A stretch of 64,000 nt of DNA from CAZKZZ01 sp964557375. Its GTDB lineage: Bacteria > Spirochaetota > Spirochaetia > SPDA01 > CAZJBZ01. This document shows positions 35,240 to 44,425 of this stretch, piece by piece (the stretch's first letter is position 1; each line of letters opens with the position of its first letter). The translations under genes were made by a program, and so were the position numbers. The notes below the pieces were generated by a model. That model saw only the letters and a list, made by a program, of their open reading frames with translations, did no database searches and was not told the DNA's origin. The stretch is from NCBI GenBank assembly GCA_964557375.1, contig CAZKZZ010000005.1, positions 1 to 64,000 of the forward strand, in the 5' to 3' direction.

Positions 35240-37921
35240 ATGGCCGAAACGAAAGTAAAAACAGTAAGTGAACTGCTCAATGAAGAGAAATGGACACGAG
35301 CAACAATAAATAACTATACAGTAAATAATTTCAAAGAGCTCGATGAAATAATAGATGAAATTATCGATAGCGAGGAAGAGGATGAAATTAAACAGCTCTG
35401 CGACGAGCACCTGACACATACAAAAAACAGCATTATTGCACTCTACATTTCGGGGATTATATCGCTTAAAAAGCAGCTCATTGATGATTCAAATCTAGTA
35501 ATGCTTATTAACATTTTCTCTGATAATCACAAGTGGAATATTGTCGAGTACCTCTGTAATCGTATTTTGAGTTTCGGAGAGAACAAGTTTGCATTGAGAA
35601 CACTTGCCGAGTGTTATTCGAATGAAAATGAAGATGACAAGAAATACGAAATTTGGGAACGGCTTATAAAAGTCGATTATGAGGAAGCCGACATCGTCAG
35701 ATTTATAGCAGAGAAAAAGGAAAGTGAAAATAATATCGAGGATGCCGTAGAATATTACAAAAAAGCAATCCATCGCTATATCAATAAGAAGCTGTTCTCA
35801 AATGTAAAAGAAGTATGGCATAAGTTAATACAGTATATTCCAGAAGAGATAGATTTTTTCTTCCATGTAGAGACGAAAGTCGCAAAAACGATTAGTGAAG
35901 AACGGGCTTCACAACTATTAGAAGACCTCTACAGTTACTACAAAGAAAAAGAGAACTGGGACAAAGCTATTGAAATCTTGAAGCGAATTTTGGACTACGA
36001 TTCGAAAAATGCATGGGCCCGGCAGGAGATTATTACCAGTTATCAAGGGAAGTACAAAGATCATAGTCATCTCGATGAATACATAAAACTGTCAAATCTC
36101 AATCAATCATGGCGTAATGTACACGATGCTATTGCCGATTTTGAGAAGCACATCGCGTTTGATAGCGGTAATTTTGTGTGTCACCGGTCCTGGGGCATTG
36201 GAAGAATCGCTAAGATCGAAGACGATGAGATCGTTATAGATTTCGCGCGTAAACGCAATCATAAAATGTCTCTCAAAATGGCTGTAAATGCCCTCAGCAC
36301 CCTTTCCCGCGACCACATCTGGGTGTTGAAAGTAATTATGAAAAAGGAAGAGCTGAAAGAGAAAATTAAAAAGGATATTCCCTGGGCATTGAAAACCATT
36401 ATTCGAAGTTTTGACAATGCCGCGGACATGAAAAAGATTAAAGCAGAGCTCGTCCCCAGCATATTGACTCAGTCTGAATGGACTTCATGGAGCACACAGG
36501 CGAGGAAGATTCTAAAAACTGATCCGAACTTTGGAAATCTCCCCGACAAACCCGATCAATTCGTCGTGCGCGACAATCCGATCTCCTATGAAGAGAAAAT
36601 ATTCAATAAATTCAAAGCTGAAAAGAGCTTTTTCGGCAGACTTCAGACGACCCAGGACTTTTTGGCAAACTCCTCACCGGATTCCGAGTACTTTGCAGAA
36701 ATGTTCGATTACTTTGTCGGTTTTCTCCGTTCCTTCAATACTGTAAACGAGTTTGTTATATCCAGTTATCTCGTAGTCGATAAAATCGTAACGGAGTTTC
36801 CTTATCTGAACCCGGGGTTGCAAATTGATTTTAATCAATTGATGGACCAGGTATCGGATATTACGGATATTTTTCTCAAAATAGAAAATTCCGAACTGAA
36901 GCGGAGTCTCTTAGAACAGATAAAAGACAATAGGACAGATTGGCCGGACATATTCGTTACATTGTTTCCAAACTATCTGTCGAAATATATCCTCGATGAA
37001 TTAAAAACAAACAAACATGACGAAAAAATATTTAATCTGATCACCACAATCGTTGAAAATTATAAGGATTATCGGGAAGCATTTATCTGGCTTGCTAAGA
37101 ACTTTCCCGACCCGTCATGGTTCGGGAAATTCGACATAAAGTATGAGAAGGTCCTCATTGGGATGATCCATTTACTCGACATCTCCTACAGAGAAATCAA
37201 TAATCGCACCAATGTCGGTTTTAACAGGAAGATAAACAAACAGATTCAAACGTACCTCTTTAAAGACAAACGGTTAGAGGATTATTTTCTCGTTGCCGAT
37301 GAGGAGAGCATCAGCAGGATTTATTCGTTAATTGAAGATGTTAAAGATCTCGATCCTTCGATAAAACTGGAACTGAAACATACCATTATGGAAAAATTTC
37401 CGAATTTCAAGTTTTATGGAAAAGAGGAGAGAGGGAAAGTGACACGGGGTCTTATTGTTACTCCCGATAGTTATAAGCGCAAACAGGACGTACTTCGACA
37501 TCTTATCGATGTCGAAGTACCTGAAAACAGCAAGGAAATCGGTACGGCAATGGAGAAAGGTGACCTGCGGGAGAACGCAGAATACAAGGCTGCAAAAGAG
37601 AAACAGGAAATGCTCAATTCCACCGTTGCAAAATTAAAGGAAGAGATCGAAAAAGCACAAATATTCGATAAAAACAATGTGGATACTTCTACGGTCTCGT
37701 TCGGTACTAAAGTAACATTGAAAAACAAAGAAACTGAAGAAAAAGAAGAGTATACGATACTTGGCCCGTGGGAATCCGACCCCTCTAAAAACGTTATATC
37801 GTATCTTTCTCCTTTGGGCACCGCACTGATAAATCATAAAGAAGGGGAAGAGCTTGATTTTTCCATAAATGAAAGAGAGTATTCTTATAAGATCGAAGGA
37901 ATAAAAGAAGCCCAATTTTGA
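35240..37921 (+). CDS. greA: Giant GreA: transcription cleavage factor with long N-terminal region
   Basis: The 893-residue protein ends in a full GreA module (about 733-893). Its coiled-coil tip keeps the catalytic acidic residues in KGDLRENAEYKAAKEKQ, and the C-terminal FKBP-like domain ends with ISYLSPLGTALI. The rest, some 730 residues, is helical and TPR-like. At about 302-365 lies a small beta-rich segment (FDSGNFVCHRSWGIGRIAK, then DEIVIDF) resembling Tudor/CarD-type RNA-polymerase-binding domains. Ordinary GreA is about 158 residues. Spirochaetes such as Borrelia carry a similarly long form. It rescues backtracked RNA polymerase; the role of the N-terminal region is unknown. GGAG precedes the ATG. 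Confidence 0.9.
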   Translation: MAETKVKTVSELLNEEKWTRATINNYTVNNFKELDEIIDEIIDSEEEDEIKQLCDEHLTHTKNSIIALYISGIISLKKQLIDDSNLVMLINIFSDNHKWNIVEYLCNRILSFGENKFALRTLAECYSNENEDDKKYEIWERLIKVDYEEADIVRFIAEKKESENNIEDAVEYYKKAIHRYINKKLFSNVKEVWHKLIQYIPEEIDFFFHVETKVAKTISEERASQLLEDLYSYYKEKENWDKAIEILKRILDYDSKNAWARQEIITSYQGKYKDHSHLDEYIKLSNLNQSWRNVHDAIADFEKHIAFDSGNFVCHRSWGIGRIAKIEDDEIVIDFARKRNHKMSLKMAVNALSTLSRDHIWVLKVIMKKEELKEKIKKDIPWALKTIIRSFDNAADMKKIKAELVPSILTQSEWTSWSTQARKILKTDPNFGNLPDKPDQFVVRDNPISYEEKIFNKFKAEKSFFGRLQTTQDFLANSSPDSEYFAEMFDYFVGFLRSFNTVNEFVISSYLVVDKIVTEFPYLNPGLQIDFNQLMDQVSDITDIFLKIENSELKRSLLEQIKDNRTDWPDIFVTLFPNYLSKYILDELKTNKHDEKIFNLITTIVENYKDYREAFIWLAKNFPDPSWFGKFDIKYEKVLIGMIHLLDISYREINNRTNVGFNRKINKQIQTYLFKDKRLEDYFLVADEESISRIYSLIEDVKDLDPSIKLELKHTIMEKFPNFKFYGKEERGKVTRGLIVTPDSYKRKQDVLRHLIDVEVPENSKEIGTAMEKGDLRENAEYKAAKEKQEMLNSTVAKLKEEIEKAQIFDKNNVDTSTVSFGTKVTLKNKETEEKEEYTILGPWESDPSKNVISYLSPLGTALINHKEGEELDFSINEREYSYKIEGIKEAQF

Positions 37922-39246
37922 AACAGGTTGCTTTAATTCTACTCTGTTTTTTTCTCTGTGTACTTGCACCGGCAGCGGCTGAAAAAGATGTTGTAATTCT
38001 TCTTGATGTTTCTCAGAGCGTATTTTCGGAGTTCACGTCGATTAGAGAGTATCTGATTAAAGGCACTCTGGAAAAACAGATGGATTTAGGTGATTATTTC
38101 CATCTGCTTACATTTGCCGATGACCCACGAGTGGAACTCTCGCGCCGGATTAACACTGAAGAGGACATCGAAGCTGTTCTAAAAGAGATACTGCTGCTCT
38201 ATCCGTTCGGGCAATACACAGACTTGGTTGCCGCATTACAGTTTTTAAACAGCTATACTGAATCTCTTCCGGATGAACGAAAGAAAGTAGTAGTGATACT
38301 CACCGACGGTATCCATGACCCGCCTCCTGGCCGCTACGAGGGAGCAGAGGGCGAAGACGGTAAACCAGGAAGTCTTGCTCTGCAGGAGGCGGCAGAAGCG
38401 ATTAAAGAAAAGGATTGGGACGTTAACATCGTGGAAATGCCTTCTGACGAAGATGTAGTTGGTGAGGAAGATGAACGCGATGCAGAAGACACGGACAGTG
38501 CCGAAAAAGAACCCGGCACAGCAGAGGACCAAAAAGAAGGCCGTACCGCTGATGAGGAGGAGGAGTTGTCCGTTCTTACCGATGAGCTCGATTCCGAACC
38601 GTATCAGTATGACAGCGCTGATGGGGAGTCGATGACCGATAAGATATTCGACGGTCGAGACGGCGGTCGAGACGATGGAAAAGAGACCCGATCCGCCTCG
38701 GGTGAAACTATATCTGTAGGGAGGTACGCAGCTTTCATTTTTCTCGGTATCGCCGCTTTAGCTCTTCTTGCAGTGATTTTTATCGTACTGCGCAGAAAAT
38801 CCATAACACTTTCTACTGATTTTAAAAAGAAGTTTCGAACAATCTATGATTTTCACTATTCCCACCTAAAGCCTGGAGAACGCCCCATCGAAATGCATGT
38901 TGAAGGGCAGAATACCAATATCGGGTTACGGAATGTACAAGCTATAAAAGAAGGGAAACGGCTTTGTGTAGGCGGTAGAGGATCATCATTTCTTATCTTT
39001 TTGGTCCCCCTGCCCCGCTGTATCGGTGTCATCGAAAGAAAAAATGATTTCTACCGTTTTGTTCCGCTCAAGAGTGAATATTTCCCCGATGGCGGAAGTC
39101 CTGTAGAAAATTGTTTAGACCGGGATCTGGTTCTGATTTCAGAGCACGGAAGAAAAATAGTATTCAGATTTTCGAAGTATGTTTCGAAACTCGAAAAAAT
39201 AAACAAAATCATGCATTTAATCGACCAGCCCGGTATCCCCGAGTGA
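37918..39246 (+). CDS. Von Willebrand factor A membrane protein
   Basis: Translation probably starts at TTG 37918, overlapping the greA stop (TTGA). A signal peptide (1-21, ending PAAA) is followed by a VWA domain with the MIDAS motif D30-V-S-Q-S34 and VVVILTDGIHDPPPG. An acidic low-complexity linker (about 170-255) comes next, then one membrane helix (about 269-292) and a cytoplasmic domain of about 150 residues. The VWA domain should therefore bind a metal-dependent partner outside the membrane. The linker is Asp/Glu-rich with DGRDGGRDDG-type repeats. The partner and function are unknown. Its coupling to greA may be positional only. Confidence 0.83.
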   Translation: MKQVALILLCFFLCVLAPAAAEKDVVILLDVSQSVFSEFTSIREYLIKGTLEKQMDLGDYFHLLTFADDPRVELSRRINTEEDIEAVLKEILLLYPFGQYTDLVAALQFLNSYTESLPDERKKVVVILTDGIHDPPPGRYEGAEGEDGKPGSLALQEAAEAIKEKDWDVNIVEMPSDEDVVGEEDERDAEDTDSAEKEPGTAEDQKEGRTADEEEELSVLTDELDSEPYQYDSADGESMTDKIFDGRDGGRDDGKETRSASGETISVGRYAAFIFLGIAALALLAVIFIVLRRKSITLSTDFKKKFRTIYDFHYSHLKPGERPIEMHVEGQNTNIGLRNVQAIKEGKRLCVGGRGSSFLIFLVPLPRCIGVIERKNDFYRFVPLKSEYFPDGGSPVENCLDRDLVLISEHGRKIVFRFSKYVSKLEKINKIMHLIDQPGIPE

Positions 39247-39284
39247 GCTCAAACAAATCCCATCTAACTGGGGTACTAATTGGT

Positions 39285-40631
39285 TTAAAGCTCTTCGAGC
39301 ACACTCTGTGCCGTCTTTCTTACTCTCATCGCTTCCTGTTCTCCGGTCATTTTTTCGACTGACTCACGCAGACCGGTGAAATTGTTATATTGTATCCCCC
39401 GCAGAGCGTAGATCCGGACGATGTAGGAATGATGCTCGAGAAGCCGTGCAAATACAGGCTGCAGAGCGGGATGCTGCGTTCTGATAAGCACTTTGCAGGT
39501 ATTTCCCAATAGTTGCGAATTCTCTTTTTCCCATTCATCTCGAAGGATTTTTTTTACTGCTTCGACCGCGGCAGCCGGGGTATTCTCCAGCAGGGCTTCG
39601 AGTGCGGTGATTCTAATCACCATCGAGGTTCGATTGGACAAATACAGTTCTTTGAGGACCCCGACAGTTTTTGCTCCCCCGATCTTACTCAACGCATTGA
39701 TCGCTGCAATTCTCACCTTTGTCTCCGGATCATGCTCTGCTTTGTACTCTAAAATGGGCACTGCCGCTTTCGCTTCCATTGAGCCGAGGCCTTCCGCCGC
39801 TTTTTCTCTTACTTGCCAATATGAATCTTTTAGAGACTGAATGAGGAATTTTTCAATTTCTTCGCTAGTAAAAAAACTGAGAGCATACACTGCGTAGGAA
39901 CGGAGCAGAGGATCATCAGAGGATGCAGCATCTTTCAGAGTATCGATCGACTCTTCAGCTCCGATTTTACCGAGTGCATCACACGCATACCGCCGCCATA
40001 TAGAGTCTTCCGTATCATCCGCCACAATGCTTTCGAGCGTTTCAACGGCGGATTCCGCTTTGAGCTCGCCGAGCGCAAGAATGATGTTCGGTTTTATCGA
40101 AGCTGGGTACGTATCGTTCTCCAGCAGTTCAATCAAAAAAGGAGCGGAATCCTTTGTTCCCGAATCTCCGAGTGCTTTGACAGCTGCCCGTGCGACTTCG
40201 TTGCTGCTGTGCTCGGTTAATTCTTCAAAGAGCTCGGTCCCTGTTTCATTGTGAGAAAGATATGTAATGAGTTGGACAATGACATCTTCATTTCGGTTCT
40301 TATGGTCCTCGAGTAGACCGGCAGCATGTTCGACAGCTTTTCCATAATCGATTTCAATAAAATACTCTAGTGATTTTTTTAATACATCTGCATCATAGCT
40401 TTCTTTAAAGACTTCGAACACGTCATCCGCGAGGGAATCGTTTTTTTCTTCTATGAGATTCGATATAACACCTACAACCTCTTTGTTAATTCCGTACAAG
40501 AGAGTAGCTTTCCGTTCTTCTCTTAATGACTGGATTGCTTCCTCTTGAGAACCCTCCGGCTCCTCTCCCGACAACGGGAATAAAAAAAATGAAAAAACAA
40601 GAATAGTAATCAGGATGTGTAGATTTTTCAT
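39285..40631 (-). CDS. Secreted HEAT-repeat protein
   Basis: I start at ATG 40631, which has AGAGG upstream, overlaps the murJ stop (ATGA) and begins a signal peptide (MKNLHILITILVFSFFLFPLSG). The 448-residue product then has about ten HEAT/PBS-lyase-type repeats, for example ARAAVKALGDSGTKDSAPFL and WRRYACDALGKIGAEESID. Such solenoids bind proteins. It is convergent with the VWA gene, 38 nt away. Function unknown; export suggests a periplasmic scaffold. Confidence 0.83.
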   Translation of the reverse strand: MKNLHILITILVFSFFLFPLSGEEPEGSQEEAIQSLREERKATLLYGINKEVVGVISNLIEEKNDSLADDVFEVFKESYDADVLKKSLEYFIEIDYGKAVEHAAGLLEDHKNRNEDVIVQLITYLSHNETGTELFEELTEHSSNEVARAAVKALGDSGTKDSAPFLIELLENDTYPASIKPNIILALGELKAESAVETLESIVADDTEDSIWRRYACDALGKIGAEESIDTLKDAASSDDPLLRSYAVYALSFFTSEEIEKFLIQSLKDSYWQVREKAAEGLGSMEAKAAVPILEYKAEHDPETKVRIAAINALSKIGGAKTVGVLKELYLSNRTSMVIRITALEALLENTPAAAVEAVKKILRDEWEKENSQLLGNTCKVLIRTQHPALQPVFARLLEHHSYIVRIYALRGIQYNNFTGLRESVEKMTGEQEAMRVRKTAQSVLEEL

Positions 40632-42214
40632 ACCAACCTCTTCTTCTTGATAAGATTGACCAGCATCTCTACCCGTAAAACATAGTACATAATAAAAGTT
40701 ATCCCAATACTCAGGACTGCTGCTCCGAGAAGCAGGACCAGGCTCAAAAGAGAACTCGGCTCCGCCCACCAGGAGCCTGTAAAAAAAAGATAGAACTCGA
40801 GGACCAGAACCACAGGGACCATGGAAACCGTGATCTTTCCTACTGTTTTGAGGATGTTCTTTAATCCGAGAAATGTTAGAGATTTTCGAGTGAGAATAAT
40901 TATGAGCACTAGTCCGACGGTGAAAGCTACTGTATTAGCAACTGCTAATCCGATTACCCGCAAGTACGTTTCTTTGAGCCACAGAGATAGACCGATATCG
41001 ACAGCGCAGATAATGGCCGAGAGCCTAAACGGTACTCTGTAATTACCGATAGCGTAAAAAAAGCGTTGGAGGAAAGTAAAACAGCCGGTGCTGAAAAGAC
41101 CTATTACATAACCGATCAGTATCTGCGAAGTAAGAAGCGTTGCTCCGCGGGTGAACTCTCCTCTGTACATTGCTACTGAGATTATTTCTTTACTGAGAAG
41201 GGCGAGCACAATAGTAGAGGGGATTAAAAGCGTTAAAAGAAAACGAATTCCGTACTGCACGCTCTCCCGAAGGCCGTCGCGGTCATTGCTCGATGCCTGT
41301 CTGCTCATTCGGGGGAATAAAACGGTGGTTACGCTGGCGGAAAAAATACCGAACGGCAGCTGAAAAAACACCAGCGCGTATGATAGAGCGGAGGAGCTGC
41401 CGACTTCCAGACCGGTCGCGAACCTGATAGCAACTTGCTGGTTAATGGTAAAGATAGATGCTGTGGCCATGACCGGGAGCCACTGCTTCATTATTGTTTT
41501 AAAATATTCGTTATTGAAATTGAAGTTGAGCTTGAAATTGTAATTCAGTTTATAAAAGGAGGGTGTCTGGAAAAGTATCTGCAGGATGCCTCCGGCTAAT
41601 ACACCTACCGCCATTGAAAAAATACCAATCGTGCGGTGGAGCAGGAGAATAGATGCTATAACCGAAATAGAAAAAAGGATCGGTGTGACTGCCGGGATGA
41701 AAAAGTTGTCGTGTGAGTTGAGCACAGCAATCAGTACCGCACTGATACTGATAAGAAGCAGATAGTTGATAAAGTATCGAAACAGCTCGACAGCGAGTGT
41801 GGTTCGATACGCATCTTGAAAATCGACTAATATTTTTGAAATGAGCGGTTTTGCAAATATAATCGATAGTGCGCAAAGCGGAATCAGAATCATGAGCTGA
41901 AAGGCGAGGATGTTGCCGACGATACGCCTCGGACCTTCTTGAGTTTTCTCCCTTACAAGTGCTTTAGAGAGGACCGGGATAAAGGCTGAAGACAGTGCAC
42001 CTTCCGCGAGAAGCTTTCGTAAATTATTCGGGATAGTAAAAACGGCGTTAATAACATCGGCTTCTCCAGTCGTACCAAACACTGCCCCGATGACTGCAAT
42101 CCGAAGAAAACCGAGTAGACGAGAGACAAATGTGGAAACCATTACTGTAGTGGTTTTTTTTGTACTCTTTTTAAGAGTAATTTCACCGTCCCGGCGGCCG
42201 GCAGTATCAGACAT
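40628..42214 (-). CDS. murJ: Lipid II flippase MurJ
   Basis: MurJ flips the peptidoglycan precursor lipid II to the periplasm. The 528-residue polytopic protein (about 14 helices) shows the MVF signatures: STFVSRLLGFLRIAVIGAVFG near the start, NNLRKLLAEGALSSAFIPVLS, and SYALVFFQLPFGIFSASVTTVLFPRMSR. ATG 42214 overlaps the tgt stop by 8 nt and fits the family; an upstream TTG frame adds only unrelated residues. It supplies substrate to PBP2/RodA encoded elsewhere in the window. Confidence 0.95.
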   Translation of the reverse strand: MSDTAGRRDGEITLKKSTKKTTTVMVSTFVSRLLGFLRIAVIGAVFGTTGEADVINAVFTIPNNLRKLLAEGALSSAFIPVLSKALVREKTQEGPRRIVGNILAFQLMILIPLCALSIIFAKPLISKILVDFQDAYRTTLAVELFRYFINYLLLISISAVLIAVLNSHDNFFIPAVTPILFSISVIASILLLHRTIGIFSMAVGVLAGGILQILFQTPSFYKLNYNFKLNFNFNNEYFKTIMKQWLPVMATASIFTINQQVAIRFATGLEVGSSSALSYALVFFQLPFGIFSASVTTVLFPRMSRQASSNDRDGLRESVQYGIRFLLTLLIPSTIVLALLSKEIISVAMYRGEFTRGATLLTSQILIGYVIGLFSTGCFTFLQRFFYAIGNYRVPFRLSAIICAVDIGLSLWLKETYLRVIGLAVANTVAFTVGLVLIIILTRKSLTFLGLKNILKTVGKITVSMVPVVLVLEFYLFFTGSWWAEPSSLLSLVLLLGAAVLSIGITFIMYYVLRVEMLVNLIKKKRLV

Positions 42215-43337
42215 TTTTCTCTTCCGTATATTCTGCTGCATATTCAGATAAAAACTGTTTCTTAAACTGTTTAAAACTTCCGCTGCGGACAGCTTCCCGT
42301 ATATTATTCATTAAAGTCATTAAGAAGAAAAGATTGTGTTCCGTAATGAGCATAGCTCCCAGTATTTCTTTTGTTTTCACCAGATGACGCAGATACGAGC
42401 GGGTATAGGTGGTGCATGTGCTGCACGCGCACGAATTGTCAATGGGCGTTAAATCGAATTTATAATCTTCTTTTTTGAGAGAGAGAATACCTTGTGGTGT
42501 GAATGCTGCTCCGTTTCTAGCAATTCGTGTAGGAAAAACACAATCGAACATGTCTATCCCATTTTCCACTGCCTGCAGAATATATTCCGGAGTACCGATT
42601 CCCATTACATATCTTGGTACTGAAGTATCGATCAGTTCGGAAGTCGAACCCAAAAAATCGGAGAACACGTGAAAAGGTTCTCCGACCGAAAGACCCCCGA
42701 TAGCAATTCCCGGAAAGCCGATACTCTGGATTTCTTCGGCAGACCGTTTCCGCAGATCTTTAAAGAAATTACCTTGTATGATGCCGAAAAGAGCACCACC
42801 CTTTTGATGATGGGCTGTAAAGCTTCGTTTTGCCCAGGCAGTGGTGGTCATAACTGCTTCCTCTGCTTCTCTGAAGGGAATACCCGGAGAAGTACAAACA
42901 TCGAGAGGCATAAGAATATCACTTCCTATCCGGTTCTGAATCTCAATTACCAGTTCCGGAGTAAATAGATGTTTAGAACCGTCCAGATGAGACCTAAACT
43001 CCACCCCCTCAGCAGTAATTTTTCTAAAATCTGAAAGCGAGAAAACTTGAAAACCGCCCGAATCTGTCAAGATGTTATGGTTCCAGCCGCTCAATGTATG
43101 GAGTCCGTCTGCATTATCGATAACTTCCATTCCCGGTCTCAGATAGAGGTGATAGGTATTGCCTAAAATGAGGTTGTACCCCATGCTGCTCAAACTGCGA
43201 TGGGTTATCGCTTTTACCGCGCCGTACGTTCCGACAGGCATGAAAACCGGCGTTTCCACCTTCCCGTGGTTGAGGGTAAGTGTACCGGTTCGTGCGTTTG
43301 TAGCTGTATCAGTCGTCTGTATGGTGAAATCTATCAT
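42207..43337 (-). CDS. tgt: tRNA-guanine transglycosylase
   Basis: Tgt exchanges G34 for preQ1 in queuosine tRNAs (Tyr, His, Asn, Asp). The 376-residue protein has D92 in TDSGGFQVFSL, the nucleophile D265 in MFDCVFPTRIARNG, and the zinc site C303, C305, C308 and H334. GGLSVGE (214-220) is the substrate loop. No queA or other queuosine gene is adjacent. The window starts with a tRNA-Tyr(GTA), one of its substrates. Confidence 0.97.
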   Translation of the reverse strand: MIDFTIQTTDTATNARTGTLTLNHGKVETPVFMPVGTYGAVKAITHRSLSSMGYNLILGNTYHLYLRPGMEVIDNADGLHTLSGWNHNILTDSGGFQVFSLSDFRKITAEGVEFRSHLDGSKHLFTPELVIEIQNRIGSDILMPLDVCTSPGIPFREAEEAVMTTTAWAKRSFTAHHQKGGALFGIIQGNFFKDLRKRSAEEIQSIGFPGIAIGGLSVGEPFHVFSDFLGSTSELIDTSVPRYVMGIGTPEYILQAVENGIDMFDCVFPTRIARNGAAFTPQGILSLKKEDYKFDLTPIDNSCACSTCTTYTRSYLRHLVKTKEILGAMLITEHNLFFLMTLMNNIREAVRSGSFKQFKKQFLSEYAAEYTEEKNV

Positions 43338-43345
43338 AAAAACTT

Positions 43346-44425
43346 CTATGTTCTGGCAACTTTAAACAGCCAGAAACTGACAACAAGAAATATAATGAAT
43401 GTCCCCCACGCTCCTGCTAAAGGAGGAACAAATCCGAGCTTTGCAAAGAGAACAAGAATCATCTGAGTTACATAATATATAACTGAAATGACAAGACTCA
43501 ACAGGAGACTCAACAAAAGAATATTTTTTTTAAAACGCCCGCCCACAGAACTGGAGATAAGTGCCACCACAAAAGGAGTCAATGCAAAAGAGAACCGTCT
43601 GAAATACTCCGTTAAAGCGCCTCGGTAAGGAAGGCCTGCCTTTCTCAGTGACTGGATCCACTCTTGAGCTTCTTGTAAATGCATTTCGTCGATATTTCGC
43701 ACATTTTTTCGAAATGTTTTCGGTGGTTCATTGAGGTTGTTTTGCGTATAGTCAGTTTTGAATTGTTCAACAACGGTGTTCTGTTCATCGTCCCATTGAA
43801 AAATTCGGCACGCAGGCATGACCCAGGTACCGTCTCTCCATTCCGCCTCATCCGCATCAATTCTGTACTGAAAACTTCCCTCCCTGTCCCTTTCCACAAT
43901 GATGAGCCCGGATAAAGATTTCGCACTGTCATTGTAGTAATCGGCGTGGTAAATGATTCTGCGATTCGCACTCATTACAGTTACATTCGTGTTGCTATAC
44001 GTCTGTTTTTGGTGGAGGAGTGTGTTTTCGAGTTCATTTTTCTGTTTGAAAGTATCAATAACCACGTTTTCTTCAAAAAAGAAGAGAAAAAAACTAAAAA
44101 TGAGGCCGAAAAAAAGAAGCGGTATAATAAAACGGTAGAGGGATATCCCTGAACCGAATATTGCAATAAGTTCGTTGTTTGAATAGTAATTGCCGAGGGT
44201 AAACGATATTGCAAACAATAGAGCAATCGGAAGTGAAAAAGAGACGCACTTCGGCAGGTAGAACAATGCAACGGTAAGAATCTCTTTTATAGAAACTTCA
44301 TAATTGAGATAGCGCCAAAGGTTGCCGAAAAGGTCGACGAGTTCGAGAATGAGCACAAAGAATAGAAGGGCGAGAATGAGAATAGGAATAAAAGCTTTTG
44401 TGACCATAAAATGGAGAATTTTCAT
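43346..44425 (-). CDS. lptG: LptF/LptG-family permease (LptG position)
   Basis: LptF and LptG form the membrane part of the LPS-transport ABC complex. This 359-residue member has three N-terminal and three C-terminal helices flanking a periplasmic beta-jellyroll. The start ATG 44425 overlaps the lptF stop by one base (TAATG). Family motifs include the ELIAIFGSGISLYRFIIPLL segment and the C-terminal FRRFSFALTPFVVALISSSVG. Whether the organism has classical LPS cannot be judged here. Confidence 0.9.
   Translation of the reverse strand: MKILHFMVTKAFIPILILALLFFVLILELVDLFGNLWRYLNYEVSIKEILTVALFYLPKCVSFSLPIALLFAISFTLGNYYSNNELIAIFGSGISLYRFIIPLLFFGLIFSFFLFFFEENVVIDTFKQKNELENTLLHQKQTYSNTNVTVMSANRRIIYHADYYNDSAKSLSGLIIVERDREGSFQYRIDADEAEWRDGTWVMPACRIFQWDDEQNTVVEQFKTDYTQNNLNEPPKTFRKNVRNIDEMHLQEAQEWIQSLRKAGLPYRGALTEYFRRFSFALTPFVVALISSSVGGRFKKNILLLSLLLSLVISVIYYVTQMILVLFAKLGFVPPLAGAWGTFIIFLVVSFWLFKVART

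Noticed and set aside
39247..39300. Possible hairpin between the convergent VWA and HEAT genes (GAGCTC-AAAC with GTTTA-AAGCTC)
   Set aside because: The stem is imperfect with a bulge and a long loop, and no T-run follows.
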